From NCBI RefSeq assembly GCF_964253085.1, contig NZ_CAXUQH020000001.1, forward strand, positions 1,054,001 to 1,118,000: a DNA stretch of 64,000 nucleotides. Reading direction: 5' to 3'. Shown here in pieces: positions 49,554 through 59,717 of this stretch. The notes under the pieces were generated by a model, which made no database searches, was not told where the DNA came from, and was given only the letters and a program-made list of their open reading frames with translations. The translations under genes and the position numbers were made by a program. Position 1 is the stretch's first letter. Each line of letters begins with the position of its first letter. This DNA is from Paenibacillus_E sp964253085. Lineage in GTDB: Bacteria; Bacillota; Bacilli; Paenibacillales; NBRC-103111.

Positions 49554-51086
49554 ATGAAAAGGAAATTAAAGTTGGCGACATTATCGCTTGTCACAGTTAT
49601 GTTAACGGGAGCAATTACTGGATGTTCATCTTCGAAAACTGATGGAAATAGTGGTGCAACTGCAACTCCAACTTCTAGCACAACTCTGAGTAGTGCGACG
49701 AAAGATCCTTATGAGATCGCAATTGCCATGCCGGCGTTCGGAGCAGTTCCGAAGGATACGCAAGCCGTGCAAGATGAAATAAGCAAAATTACAAAGGCCA
49801 AAATTAACGCAACAGTCAAAATAATACCTATTAGTATCGGGGCTTGGGCTCAACAAAAGAATTTAATGACTTCTGGCCGTGAGAAACTGGATTTGTCCTT
49901 TGAATTTGGTGCAGGGTACAGCTCAAGTGTGGCGACTGGAAACTTTGTCGCGATCGACAATCTATTGGATAAGTATGGCGACGGAATAAAAAAACAGATC
50001 GATCCTGCCTTTCTGTCTAGCGTTAAAATTGATGGGAAGACCTATGGCGTGCCTGTCTATAAGGATTACACGACAGGAGTTCCTGGAGTACTTATGCGGA
50101 AAGATTTAGTGGAAAAGTACAAAATTAATGTAGCATCTATTAAGACGATTGATGACTTGGATCAAGTGTATAAGACGATTAAGGAAAATGAGCCAACTAT
50201 CGCTCCACTCGGAGCAGGATTATCCATGCCGTCAGATGTTTATGTCTGGTATGATAAACTGGGGGATCGCTTAGGTGTATTGCCTGAGTATGACAATGGT
50301 TTGAAAGTCGTGAATTTGTTCGAGACCAAAGAGTATGAAAATTATTTGAATAAGGTTCATAGTTGGGCTAAGGCAGGCTATATCAATAAGGATGCTGCTA
50401 CAACCCAAGCTAACGCCTCAGATTTGTTGAAGGCTGACAAGGCATTTTCTTATTTCATCGGCCTTAGACCGGGCAACTTGGAGTCGGAAATCCGAGCGAA
50501 CGGCAAAGAGCTCGTGTATGCGCCCTTGATGTCTAATATTTATTCGACTACGTCCAATACGCAAGGTGGTTTGTGGACCATTTCCGTAAATTCTACTAAT
50601 CCTGAACGTGTCATGATGCTTATGAATTTGATGTACACAGATAAGGAACTTGCAAATTTGTTTATTTATGGAATCGAAGGGAAGCACTATGTGAAGGCGT
50701 CGGAGAATTCAATCGATTACCCTGCAGGTATTGATTCCAAGACAGTTGGATATTCGATTCAAAGTTGGATTTACGCTAATCCATCCATCGCCTATCTAAT
50801 GAAGTCAGACTTACAGGACATGTGGAAATTGACTGCAGAAGCTAATCAAAAAGCTATCAAGTCTAAAGCACTTGGATTTACATTCAATTCGGAACCTGTT
50901 AAAAATGAGGTTATTGCTCTTAAAAATGTAACAGATCAGTATGCAAAAGGTTTAGAGTCAGGAACACTCGATCCGGCCGATAAATTGCCTGACTTCAGAG
51001 CTAAACTGAAAGCCGCGGGTATTGATAAAGTTATTACGGAGAAGCAAAAGCAGCTAGATGCTTGGGCGGTTGCAAACAAAAAATAA
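49554..51086 (+). CDS. Extracellular sugar-binding lipoprotein, LplA type
   Basis: 510 residues from ATG 49554 (GGGGGGGG site). Lipoprotein signal with lipobox ITGCS; mature part is a large family-1-like binding protein (DPYEIAIAMPAFGAVPKDTQ; 'YGVPVYKDYTTGVPGVLMRKDLVEKY'; DUF3502-like C-terminus with 'LGFTFNSEPVKNEVIALKNV'). It delivers the oligosaccharide to the permease pair. Having its own motif copy allows high expression relative to the membrane parts. Confidence 0.92.
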   Translation: MKRKLKLATLSLVTVMLTGAITGCSSSKTDGNSGATATPTSSTTLSSATKDPYEIAIAMPAFGAVPKDTQAVQDEISKITKAKINATVKIIPISIGAWAQQKNLMTSGREKLDLSFEFGAGYSSSVATGNFVAIDNLLDKYGDGIKKQIDPAFLSSVKIDGKTYGVPVYKDYTTGVPGVLMRKDLVEKYKINVASIKTIDDLDQVYKTIKENEPTIAPLGAGLSMPSDVYVWYDKLGDRLGVLPEYDNGLKVVNLFETKEYENYLNKVHSWAKAGYINKDAATTQANASDLLKADKAFSYFIGLRPGNLESEIRANGKELVYAPLMSNIYSTTSNTQGGLWTISVNSTNPERVMMLMNLMYTDKELANLFIYGIEGKHYVKASENSIDYPAGIDSKTVGYSIQSWIYANPSIAYLMKSDLQDMWKLTAEANQKAIKSKALGFTFNSEPVKNEVIALKNVTDQYAKGLESGTLDPADKLPDFRAKLKAAGIDKVITEKQKQLDAWAVANKK

Positions 51087-51093
51087 GAACGTT

Positions 51094-51130
51094 AAGACCA
51101 GGTTTCCATTTTAATGGGCCTGGTTTTTAT
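51094..51130 (+). terminator. Terminator after the binding-protein gene
   Basis: GACCAGG-tt-TCCATT ... AATGGG-CCTGGT followed by TTTTA. Confidence 0.75.
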
Positions 51131-51153
51131 TTGCCCTTCATACTTAAAAGGAA

Positions 51154-51191
51154 GTCGGTAAAACGTTATGGATGTGTCGTGAGAGTGTTAG
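51154..51191 (+). promoter_or_regulatory. 38-bp direct-repeat motif, copy for the GH43-GH78-GH2 operon
   Basis: GTCGGTAAAACGTTA and, 22 bp on, GTCGTGAGAGTGTTAG. It ends 62 bp before the GH43 ATG. Two further half-site-like stretches (GACATTAAGATGTTA, AGAGCGTTA) follow at about 51207-51235. Confidence 0.7.
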
Positions 51192-51253
51192 TGCCATATT
51201 TAGATTGACATTAAGATGTTAGTAGAGCGTTAAACAAAGAAAGGGCGATCAAA

Positions 51254-52807
51254 ATGGCGGAGTCAACAATTCAATATTCAAACCCAGTAATCCCCGGCTT
51301 TCATCCTGACCCAAGTGTTTGTCGGGTAGGTGCAGATTTTTATCTGGTTACAAGTTCTTTTGAATATTTTCCTGGCGTTCCGATCTTCCATAGCCGAGAT
51401 CTCGTTCATTGGAAGCAAATTGGACACTGCCTTACCCGTCAAGGCCAGTTGGACCTGGAAGGCTGCAGAAGCTCAATGGGCATCTATGCGCCAACTATTC
51501 GCTTTCATAACGGCCGTTTCTATATGATTACAACGAATGTTAAAATGTTTCGCAATTTCTACGTATGGGCTGAAAGTCCTGAGGGGCCATGGTCTGAACC
51601 GATATGGCCAGAGTGGCCAAGCGTGGATCCGTCCCTATTTTTTGATGAAGATGGGCGCGTTTACATTACAGGAACCGGCGGTTTTTTCGGGGACGAGCCG
51701 AAGGGGATTTATCAAGCGGAAATCGACCTGGAGTCCGGAGAATTGTTATCCGAACGACGTCTCATCTGGCAAGGAACGGGCGCAAAATCTGCGGAAGGCC
51801 CGCATCTGTATCGGGTTAACGGGAAGTATTTTTTGATGATTGCAGAGGGAGGGACCGAATATGGTCATATGGTTACAATCGCAAGGAGCGATTCGCCATA
51901 CGGACCGTTCGAAAGCAATCCTGACAATCCTATCCTGACTCACCGGAGTTCGGGAAGTTCCATCCAGGCAACGGGCCATGCGGATCTCGTCCAACTGGAG
52001 GATGGAAGCTGGTGGGCCGTTTTCCTAGGGATTCGTCCCGTATCCGTTCCGTTTAGCGGGCGGCACCACCATTTGGGGCGTGAGACTTTCCTAGCTCCGG
52101 TTACTTGGTCCACGGACGGATGGCCTGTGATCGGGGATGGCGGCAAGATTGCTGAGAAGATGGATGCCGGAACGCTTCCTCTTGTAGTCGATGAGACGCC
52201 TACGCCTGACGTTGATGATTTTAATTCCAATCAGCTGCAGCTTGAGTGGAACTTCTTAAGAAATCCGCGAGACGAGGACTGGTCACTGGAAGAAAGACCG
52301 GGTTGGTTGACACTTCGCGGTTCAGCCTTAACTTTAAATGAAGTCGGTTCTCCTGCGTTTATCGGACGGAGACAGCAGCATTTCAGGTGCAGCGTTTCTA
52401 CGCTAATGTCATTCGATCCTTTACATGAAGGCGAAGAAGCTGGACTTACGGTGTATATGAATGAGAGATTCCATTATGAGATAGCACTTACTTGTGGAGC
52501 GGAAGGACGCCGCCAAGTGATCCTTCGCAGGCGAATCGGGTCGCTCTGGAAAGTAGAGCTCGAAGATGAGTTTGAAGGCTCAGACATTATCCTCGGTTTG
52601 GAAGCGGAGCCAGCTAAATACGCGTTCTATTACTCTTCCCCGAATGGGGAGCGTAAACCATTTGGGTCCGGTGAGTGCGCGCTGCTTTCGACCGAGGTAG
52701 CCGGTGGTTTTACGGGCGTGTACTTTGGGCTGTACGCAACGGGTAACGGCAAATCGTGTACGGTTCCCGCATCGTTCGATTGGTTTCAATATACCCCTAC
52801 TATGTGA
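51254..52807 (+). CDS. Glycoside hydrolase family 43 (beta-xylosidase / arabinosidase type)
   Basis: 517 residues. Five-bladed propeller with NPVIPGFHPDPSVCRVGADF (base Asp19), VDPSLFFDEDG (Asp125) and AEGPH (acid Glu181), so the triad is complete. The C-terminal 200 residues form the beta-sandwich typical of GH43 beta-xylosidases (LEWNFLRNPRDEDWSLEERP). No signal peptide: acts on imported oligosaccharides. First gene of an operon with a rhamnosidase and a beta-galactosidase. Confidence 0.93.
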   Translation: MAESTIQYSNPVIPGFHPDPSVCRVGADFYLVTSSFEYFPGVPIFHSRDLVHWKQIGHCLTRQGQLDLEGCRSSMGIYAPTIRFHNGRFYMITTNVKMFRNFYVWAESPEGPWSEPIWPEWPSVDPSLFFDEDGRVYITGTGGFFGDEPKGIYQAEIDLESGELLSERRLIWQGTGAKSAEGPHLYRVNGKYFLMIAEGGTEYGHMVTIARSDSPYGPFESNPDNPILTHRSSGSSIQATGHADLVQLEDGSWWAVFLGIRPVSVPFSGRHHHLGRETFLAPVTWSTDGWPVIGDGGKIAEKMDAGTLPLVVDETPTPDVDDFNSNQLQLEWNFLRNPRDEDWSLEERPGWLTLRGSALTLNEVGSPAFIGRRQQHFRCSVSTLMSFDPLHEGEEAGLTVYMNERFHYEIALTCGAEGRRQVILRRRIGSLWKVELEDEFEGSDIILGLEAEPAKYAFYYSSPNGERKPFGSGECALLSTEVAGGFTGVYFGLYATGNGKSCTVPASFDWFQYTPTM

Positions 52808-52880
52808 AATGGCATATGAATTGCGTTAAAGATCGATTCCGGACTTTAATTATCAATCTTAGCTTTGGGAGGTTACCACA

Positions 52881-55694
52881 ATGTTGAAAGTAGTATCATT
52901 GCGAACGGAGTATTTGGAAAATCCCTTGGGATTGGATACGCAAAAGCCTCGTCTAGGTTGGAAGCTCCGTTGTGACGGCAGGAACGTCATACAAACCGCA
53001 TATCAAGTTCAAGCATCTGCAACCGAGAGCTTCACTAACATGATTTGGGACAGCGGCAAGGTTGAGACGGACAAACCGCAGGGCATTCTGTATGAGGGTG
53101 CGGAATTAAAATCGCTTGAACGGATCTATTGGAGAGTTAAAGTTTGGAGTAATCATGAAGAGGAGTCAACTTTCAGCGATCCTGTTTTCTTTGAAACTGG
53201 ATTGCTGAACGCTTCGGATTGGAAGGCTCGATGGATTGAACCGGAGAAAGAAGTGGATATTCACGCCTATAAGCCGGCTCCGTATATCCGGAAGGAATTC
53301 ACGGTAAAGAAGGGGCTCAAATCGGCCAGAGCTTGCCTGACATCGAAGGGATTGTACAGCTTTTATCTGAACGGAATCGAGGGTACGGATCATCTGTTCA
53401 CGCCCGGGTTCACTTCTTATTACAAACGCCTGCAATACCAAGTTTACGATGTAACTTCATTTTTGCAAGAAGGCGCAAATGCGCTAGGTGTCATTCTCGG
53501 GGACGGTTGGTGGAGAGGGGCTACGGGTGGAGCAAGTTTAAAGAACAATTTTGGCTATAAAGTAGCTTTTCTGGGGCAACTGGTGTTGGACTACGAAGAT
53601 GGAAGCCGCGAGATCATCGGCAGTGATGCCTCTTTTAAGACTTCCCATGGGCCTTTGTTGAAATCGGATATGAAGGCGGGAGATCTTTATGATGCCAGAA
53701 TCAACATAGAGGGATGGAATCAACCTTCCTATGACGATTCCTCCTGGGAGCCTGCCCAGCTCGCTGCCGATGGATTCGACAACTTGATTGCTACCCGAAG
53801 CGTCGCGGTAAGAGAAAGAGAAAGATTTACGCCAAAAGTAATACGAACGCCAAATGGCGAAATGATTCTCGATTTTGGTCAAAACATCGCAGGCTGGGTA
53901 GAAATGAAGGTTCAAGGCGATGCAGGGACGGAGATTGTTTTAATCCATGGGGAAGCTTTAGATATGCACGGGAACTTTACTTTACAAAATCTGGCGAGTC
54001 ATGGAACATTGGAGGATTTCCAAGAGGTTCATTACATTACGTCTGGACATGGTGTAGAGAGCTATCGTCCACGTTTTTCGATCTTTGGCTTTCGCTATGT
54101 ACTCGTTAAGAATTATCCAGGAGAAATCATACCTGAAAATTTTACTGGCGTGGCGGTATATTCCGACTTAGACGAAACGGGAGATTTCACCTGTTCAAAT
54201 CCATTAATCACGAAGTTAGTATCTAACTCCAAATGGAGCCAGAAGGGAAACTTTATGGAGGTGCCTACCGATTGCCCAACCAGGGAAAGAGCCGGATGGA
54301 CAGGGGACGCACAAGTATTCGCTAGAACGGCGTCGGATTTCATGAACGTGTACCCATTCTTTGAAAAATGGATGGCCGACGTTGCGGCGGAACAATTTAC
54401 TGACGGTTCAGTCGGCAGCACAGTGCCAACCGTTATTGGGCATCACAGCGTGGAGGAATGGCAACGATTCATGGAGCAAAATAACAACCCGATGGTGGCT
54501 ATGCGCAGGCCCAAACCTGGTACAGCCAGTATACTTGACGGTTCTGCAGGTTGGGGCGATGCGGCTGTGATCATTCCCTGGACGATGTATCTGTGTTACG
54601 GAGACAAGGCTATTGTAGAGAGGCAGTTTGACTCAGCGAAGGCATGGGTCGATTACATGGCTGCCTGTGCGAAGAATGCGAATGAGCTATACCAAGATTC
54701 GCCTGCCTATCAAAATTTTACGGACGGGGAGCTTGACGCTGATTACATCTGGGATACAAGGTTCCATTGGGGAGAGTGGCTTGAAACGGATACGGAGTTC
54801 AGTGATCTCATGGCCGTTTTGAGCAAAACCAAAGGAAACCATCCAGATGTATCAACCGCCTATTTCGCATATTCAACCCGTTTGCTGGAAGAAATGGCTT
54901 CTGTTCTAGGAAAGACGGAGGAAGAAGCCAAATACCAAGCACTTTATGAGAAAATTAAACGCGTATATAATCAGTATTTTATTAAAGATGATGGCAGTAT
55001 TTTGGAAGGCAGACAGGCCCCGAATGTACGTGCGCTAGCATTTGGCTTGGCGTATGAAGAGAAGCAACAAGCAGTCGCCGATAGGCTGGCGCAGCTAGTA
55101 GTAGAACAGAATTATCATTTAAATACGGGATTTCTTTCGACACCATTCATACTACAAGTATTGGCGGATTACGGTTACGCTGATATCGCTTTCCGGTTGT
55201 TGGAGCAAGATACGTGTCCGTCATGGCTATTTGCTGTCAGTAAGGGTGCTACGACAATTTGGGAGAGCTGGAAAGGAATCTCGCCTGACGGAGAACTATC
55301 AGGTTCATTGAATCATTATTCGTACGGGGCCGTATGTGATTTTCTCTTTTCGGGCATAGCCGGAATACGTCCTGTTTGGGAGAAACCAGGCTACAAGCAT
55401 TTCATATTGAAACCAATGGTTGGAGGAACGCTGACGCAAGCATCCGCTACGTATGAATCTCTCTATGGAACCATTGCATCTAGCTGGGAAAAAACGAATC
55501 AGGCTGTAAACTATCGTTTCGAGGTACCGGCGAATACGATAGCGACGATCATGCTTCCAGGTCATCAAGAAGATCTTCAGCAAGTATCCATCGAATTCCC
55601 AGATGCCCGATATGAAAATGGTCGAATTGTATGTACGGCAGGGAGCGGCGAATATCAGTTTACAATTTTGGTAGGGAGAGTGGCTGCACAATGA
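52881..55694 (+). CDS. Alpha-L-rhamnosidase, GH78
   Basis: 937 residues, a normal size. N-terminal sandwich domains ('LRTEYLENPLGLDTQKPRLGWKL', 'FYLNGIEGTDHLFTPGFTSYYKRLQYQVYDVT') precede the alpha/alpha barrel. The catalytic block is DCPTRERAGWTGD with Asp464, Glu469 and Asp476, matching the spacing in RhaB of Bacillus sp. GL1, and Glu795 in TTIWESWKG fits the general base. No signal peptide. It removes terminal rhamnose; with GH43, GH2 and GH1 next to it the substrate probably carries rhamnose, a pentose and a beta-hexose. Confidence 0.94.
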   Translation: MLKVVSLRTEYLENPLGLDTQKPRLGWKLRCDGRNVIQTAYQVQASATESFTNMIWDSGKVETDKPQGILYEGAELKSLERIYWRVKVWSNHEEESTFSDPVFFETGLLNASDWKARWIEPEKEVDIHAYKPAPYIRKEFTVKKGLKSARACLTSKGLYSFYLNGIEGTDHLFTPGFTSYYKRLQYQVYDVTSFLQEGANALGVILGDGWWRGATGGASLKNNFGYKVAFLGQLVLDYEDGSREIIGSDASFKTSHGPLLKSDMKAGDLYDARINIEGWNQPSYDDSSWEPAQLAADGFDNLIATRSVAVRERERFTPKVIRTPNGEMILDFGQNIAGWVEMKVQGDAGTEIVLIHGEALDMHGNFTLQNLASHGTLEDFQEVHYITSGHGVESYRPRFSIFGFRYVLVKNYPGEIIPENFTGVAVYSDLDETGDFTCSNPLITKLVSNSKWSQKGNFMEVPTDCPTRERAGWTGDAQVFARTASDFMNVYPFFEKWMADVAAEQFTDGSVGSTVPTVIGHHSVEEWQRFMEQNNNPMVAMRRPKPGTASILDGSAGWGDAAVIIPWTMYLCYGDKAIVERQFDSAKAWVDYMAACAKNANELYQDSPAYQNFTDGELDADYIWDTRFHWGEWLETDTEFSDLMAVLSKTKGNHPDVSTAYFAYSTRLLEEMASVLGKTEEEAKYQALYEKIKRVYNQYFIKDDGSILEGRQAPNVRALAFGLAYEEKQQAVADRLAQLVVEQNYHLNTGFLSTPFILQVLADYGYADIAFRLLEQDTCPSWLFAVSKGATTIWESWKGISPDGELSGSLNHYSYGAVCDFLFSGIAGIRPVWEKPGYKHFILKPMVGGTLTQASATYESLYGTIASSWEKTNQAVNYRFEVPANTIATIMLPGHQEDLQQVSIEFPDARYENGRIVCTAGSGEYQFTILVGRVAAQ

Positions 55695-57997
55695 GAAGAA
55701 GTATAGAGATCAACGAGACTTGGAGATTTATTCGTCAGGACGAAGAACAAGCTGCAAGCAAATTGTACAAGGATGATCATTGGAATACGGTGAATATTCC
55801 CCATACATGGAACGCGATCGATGGGGCAAATGGCTATGAATATTATCAAGGCGCTTGTTGGTACAGAAAGGCTTTTGCCGTTGAGCCGTCTTACGAGGGA
55901 AGTCAGTTGTTTATTGAATTCAATGGTTCTAACAGCATTACGGATGTCTACGTAAATGGTCAGCATTTAGGGCAGCACAAAGGAGGGTACTCCACGTTCA
56001 GGTTTGATATCACAGACGTCGTTATACATGGAGCTACAAATGTAATTGCAGTAAAAGTTGACAATAGAGTTGTGGATGATGTTTATCCTCAGAAAGCAGA
56101 CTTTACCTTCTACGGGGGGATTTACCGCAATGTAAAAGTGGTAGTCACGAATCCTGTTCATTTCGATTTGATGGACCATGGCTCACAGGGTGTTTATATA
56201 GTTCAGGAAGAGGTATCAAAGGATAGAGCCCAACTAAGCATTAGAGCAAATCTTGTAAATGACAGTAATGAAGAGAAAAAAGTTAGACTGTGGGCAGATA
56301 TTTTCGATGCTGATCATCATAGTGTAACTTATGCCTCTAAGGAAGTTATACTGGCTGCAGGAGAAACTCGAACGGAAGAGATGCCTTGTGTCATTGACCA
56401 TCCAACACTCTGGCACGGTAGAAAAAATCCCTATATGTACAGTGCCAATCTATCTATGACTAGCTTTAATGACACGATTGATGAAGTATCGATTCCTTTT
56501 GGCGTAAGATACTTTCATGTTGATCCTGAAAAGGGCTTCTTCTTAAACGGCGAGCATCTGCCTTTGCATGGTGTATCTAGACACCAAGACAGGAAGGATA
56601 TGGGCTGGGCCATTACGGAACAAGAACAAGTTGAAGATATGGCTTTCATTCGGGAAATAGGAGCCTCTTCCATTCGATTAGCGCATTACCAGCACAGCCA
56701 ATATTTTTATGATTTATGCGATAAAGAAGGTATGGTGATTTGGGCTGAAATTCCATTCATTTCCGTGATGTCGCAAAACGAGTTAGAAGGGATCAATGCG
56801 AAGCAGCAGATGGTCGAATTGATCAGGCAGAATTACAATCATCCTTCCATCGTATTCTGGGGGATACAGAACGAAATTCAAATCGGCGGTGAACGACCAG
56901 AGGTCAGAAGACTTGTTAAAGAGTTACATGACTTAACGAAAAAAGAAGACCCTACTCGCCTTACGACAATGGCTAATGTTTTATTTGTCAGTGAGGAAGA
57001 TGAATATAATCGTATGACGGATGTAATCGGATACAATAAATATTATGGTTGGTATCACGGAAACGCGGGGGATTTTGCACCTTGGCTTGATAAGTTTCAC
57101 CGCATTAACCCCGATGTGCCGCTTTGTATATCTGAATATGGGGCAGAAGGTATTGTCCAATACCATAGTGCTGATCCCAAGGTAAAAGACTACACGGAAG
57201 AATATCATGCACTGTTCCATGAAACGGTTTGGAAGACTTTCGAGAAGAGACCTTTCCTTTGGGCAACTTATGTATGGAATATGTTTGATTTCGGAGCGAA
57301 TATCAGAGATGAAGGTGGAGTCCAGGGAAGAAACAACAAGGGTCTTGTCTCCTATGACAGAAAGATCAAGAAGGATGCCTTCTACATGTATAAAGCTCAT
57401 TGGTCTGAGGAAAAATTTGTTCATATCACGAGTAAGCGCCATGTGGATCGAGCAGAGAGCAACATGACAGTTAAAGTGTACTCAAACTGCAACAACGTAG
57501 TGCTATATGTCAATGGAACTGAATTTCAATCTAAAATCAGCGAGGATAAGGTTTTCATTTTCGAGAATGTATCCTTAGTTAAAGGGTTGAATGACATACG
57601 TGCAGTGGCCACCGAAGATAACGCGCAGTACGTTGATATCGCCAAATTTAACAAGGTGGAAGAACCCAATCCAAGTTATGAAGCTCCCGTAGAGGAAAAA
57701 GGCGGCGAAGTTACGAACTGGTTCCAAATGCCTGATCTGGATGGAGGGATCGAGGAATTACAGTTCACGGACGATGTTTATTCTACGCGTTGCACGTTTA
57801 AAGAGCTTTTCGAGAATAAAGATGCGGCTGTGGTCTTAAATAAATATTTAGGAGAAAGTTTCAGGGAGAGACCAACGTATAGTATGACGCAAGGATTTAA
57901 GATTGATACCTTGGCTGAAATGGCGCCAGAGCACTTCACAGACAAGCTATTATATGCACTAAATAGAGAGCTTACGAAAATTAACAAGAACAAGTAA
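55691..57997 (+). CDS. Glycoside hydrolase family 2 (beta-galactosidase type)
   Basis: 768 residues from ATG 55691, overlapping the rhamnosidase stop by 4 bp. Order: jelly-roll (SITDVYVNGQHLGQHKGGYS), immunoglobulin-like, then the TIM barrel with acid Glu395 (WGIQNEIQ) and nucleophile Glu482 (SEYGAEG). The C-terminal part (DUF4982-like, 'VYSNCNNVVLYVNGTEF') recurs in cytosolic GH2 enzymes. No signal peptide. Probably removes beta-galactose or a related hexose after rhamnose is cut. Last gene of the operon. Confidence 0.93.
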   Translation: MRRSIEINETWRFIRQDEEQAASKLYKDDHWNTVNIPHTWNAIDGANGYEYYQGACWYRKAFAVEPSYEGSQLFIEFNGSNSITDVYVNGQHLGQHKGGYSTFRFDITDVVIHGATNVIAVKVDNRVVDDVYPQKADFTFYGGIYRNVKVVVTNPVHFDLMDHGSQGVYIVQEEVSKDRAQLSIRANLVNDSNEEKKVRLWADIFDADHHSVTYASKEVILAAGETRTEEMPCVIDHPTLWHGRKNPYMYSANLSMTSFNDTIDEVSIPFGVRYFHVDPEKGFFLNGEHLPLHGVSRHQDRKDMGWAITEQEQVEDMAFIREIGASSIRLAHYQHSQYFYDLCDKEGMVIWAEIPFISVMSQNELEGINAKQQMVELIRQNYNHPSIVFWGIQNEIQIGGERPEVRRLVKELHDLTKKEDPTRLTTMANVLFVSEEDEYNRMTDVIGYNKYYGWYHGNAGDFAPWLDKFHRINPDVPLCISEYGAEGIVQYHSADPKVKDYTEEYHALFHETVWKTFEKRPFLWATYVWNMFDFGANIRDEGGVQGRNNKGLVSYDRKIKKDAFYMYKAHWSEEKFVHITSKRHVDRAESNMTVKVYSNCNNVVLYVNGTEFQSKISEDKVFIFENVSLVKGLNDIRAVATEDNAQYVDIAKFNKVEEPNPSYEAPVEEKGGEVTNWFQMPDLDGGIEELQFTDDVYSTRCTFKELFENKDAAVVLNKYLGESFRERPTYSMTQGFKIDTLAEMAPEHFTDKLLYALNRELTKINKNK

Positions 57998-58016
57998 TGT
58001 TCATTAAAGAGTATCG

Positions 58017-58044
58017 AAAAAAGCCGGTGATTCCGGCTTTTTTT
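58017..58044 (+). terminator. Terminator ending the first sugar locus
   Basis: AAAAAAGCCGG-tgatt-CCGGCTTTTTTT. Confidence 0.92.
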
Positions 58045-58136
58045 CGCATTTTCACCTAAAGCAAGTACAATGTTGGGCTTGAGTCCTCACAATGATATAC
58101 TATTTAAATAGTTGCAAATTGAAAGGGGCAAGAAAG

Positions 58137-59693
58137 ATGGCAGTACAATCAAGAATAATGCGGATGATCGTATTGTTAACCGTAGGCGCATTGCTTGCCC
58201 TAACAGTAACAGGATGTTCAAGTGTTGGTTCAGGTGGAAATGACACCGCAACTGGAAGTGCTTCAGGGAGTGAACAGAAGAAGGAAGCTAAGGCAGTGAA
58301 CATTCTCATGTTCAGCGATTATGGGAGAATGCCTGGGCCAAACGATAAGCAGATGAAATACGTTACAGAGCAAACAGGTATTGCAGTTAACACATCAACG
58401 CTTCCTTGGAATGGCGGCACGGACTTTACAAAGGGTTTAAATGTGAAGATTGCAGCTAACGAACTACCAGATCTGTTCTTACCTCACGGGGTTGAAGATA
58501 CGCTACTCAAGCAAGGTGCTTTACTTGCCCTGGATGATTTGCTGCCACAGTATGCACCTACCTTATGGAAGGCAATTCCTCAAGATGTGTGGGAAAGTGT
58601 CCGAGCCAACTCTCCGGATGGAAAAATTTATTTTATTCCGAGAGTTAATTTGTATCCAAGATATAGTTCATTAATTCGCAAAGATTGGTTAGACAAGGTA
58701 AATATGAAGATACCGACAACAAAGGATGAATATGTTGCTGTCCTTAAGGCATTTCGTGATCAAGATCCCAACGGTAACGGTATAAAGGACGAGATTCCTA
58801 CCAGCGGACGAGAAGCGGGGCGATGGATGGATGACATATTCTTGATGTACGGTGTCGCTATGGTAGAAGGGTACCCGGTTTGGGATCTGTATAACAATGA
58901 ACTTACGTACTCGGCTGTCACTCCCAATATGAAAGCAGCTCTTACATTTGCAAGAGAACTTTATAAAGACAAATTGCTGGATAATGAAACATTTTTGAAT
59001 AAAGAATTGACATGGAAAGCTAAGATTCAGCAGGATAAAGTTGGCGTTTGGTATCATGTTCCGTATGGAATTAAGCAAAACTTTTTTGAGAATTTGCCTA
59101 AAATAAATCCGAATGCCTATATTGTCGGAATGCCGGTCCCTAAAGTAGAAGGGTTTGATGGTTTTACTCCGAGACCGCTTATCAATAATATGGAGTGGGC
59201 CATTCCCAAATCATCCAAGAACGCAATAGAAGCTTTGAAGCTCCTTGAATTTTATGCGAAGCCCGAGAATCGTAATTTTGCGTCTTTTGGAATTGAAGGC
59301 GAACATTATGAAATGAAGGATGGCATAAAAAAGCGGCTGCCTATCAGTTCGGATCAAACTTATCTGATCGATTTATTTCCAGTTATAACAACGGAGCAGA
59401 TGGCACTGACGCTTCAGGATCAGTATGAACCGAAGGTTGCCCAGATGATGATAGATGCCATGATGGTAGGTGGAAGAGACGGTAAACGGATTGCCGGCGA
59501 TGGAATACCTGTATCGATCTATGATGGCTTCTCAGACATTAAATCGAACAAGCTGTATCAAGAATACATGTCCAAAATTATTATTGGTGATTGGCCGATT
59601 GAAAAATTTGATGAATTCATTCAAAGATGGAAAAGTAGTGGCGGAGACGACGTCACGAATCGGGCGCGTGAGTGGTATGCAAAGAAGAAATAA
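58137..59693 (+). CDS. Extracellular sugar-binding lipoprotein of the second locus
   Basis: 518 residues from ATG 58137 (AAAGGGG 8 nt upstream). Lipobox VTGCS (signal of 26 residues), large family-1-like binding fold ('AANELPDLFLPHGVEDTLLKQGALLALDDLLP', 'FRDQDPNGNGIKDEIPTSG'). The DPNGNGIKDE stretch is a calcium-binding loop usual in this branch (LipO / LplA type). It is followed 24 bp on by its regulator gene. No 38-bp motif lies in front of it, so its control differs from the first locus. Confidence 0.92.
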   Translation: MAVQSRIMRMIVLLTVGALLALTVTGCSSVGSGGNDTATGSASGSEQKKEAKAVNILMFSDYGRMPGPNDKQMKYVTEQTGIAVNTSTLPWNGGTDFTKGLNVKIAANELPDLFLPHGVEDTLLKQGALLALDDLLPQYAPTLWKAIPQDVWESVRANSPDGKIYFIPRVNLYPRYSSLIRKDWLDKVNMKIPTTKDEYVAVLKAFRDQDPNGNGIKDEIPTSGREAGRWMDDIFLMYGVAMVEGYPVWDLYNNELTYSAVTPNMKAALTFARELYKDKLLDNETFLNKELTWKAKIQQDKVGVWYHVPYGIKQNFFENLPKINPNAYIVGMPVPKVEGFDGFTPRPLINNMEWAIPKSSKNAIEALKLLEFYAKPENRNFASFGIEGEHYEMKDGIKKRLPISSDQTYLIDLFPVITTEQMALTLQDQYEPKVAQMMIDAMMVGGRDGKRIAGDGIPVSIYDGFSDIKSNKLYQEYMSKIIIGDWPIEKFDEFIQRWKSSGGDDVTNRAREWYAKKK

Positions 59694-59717
59694 CGAGGGA
59701 AAACGGCAGGGGAAAGC

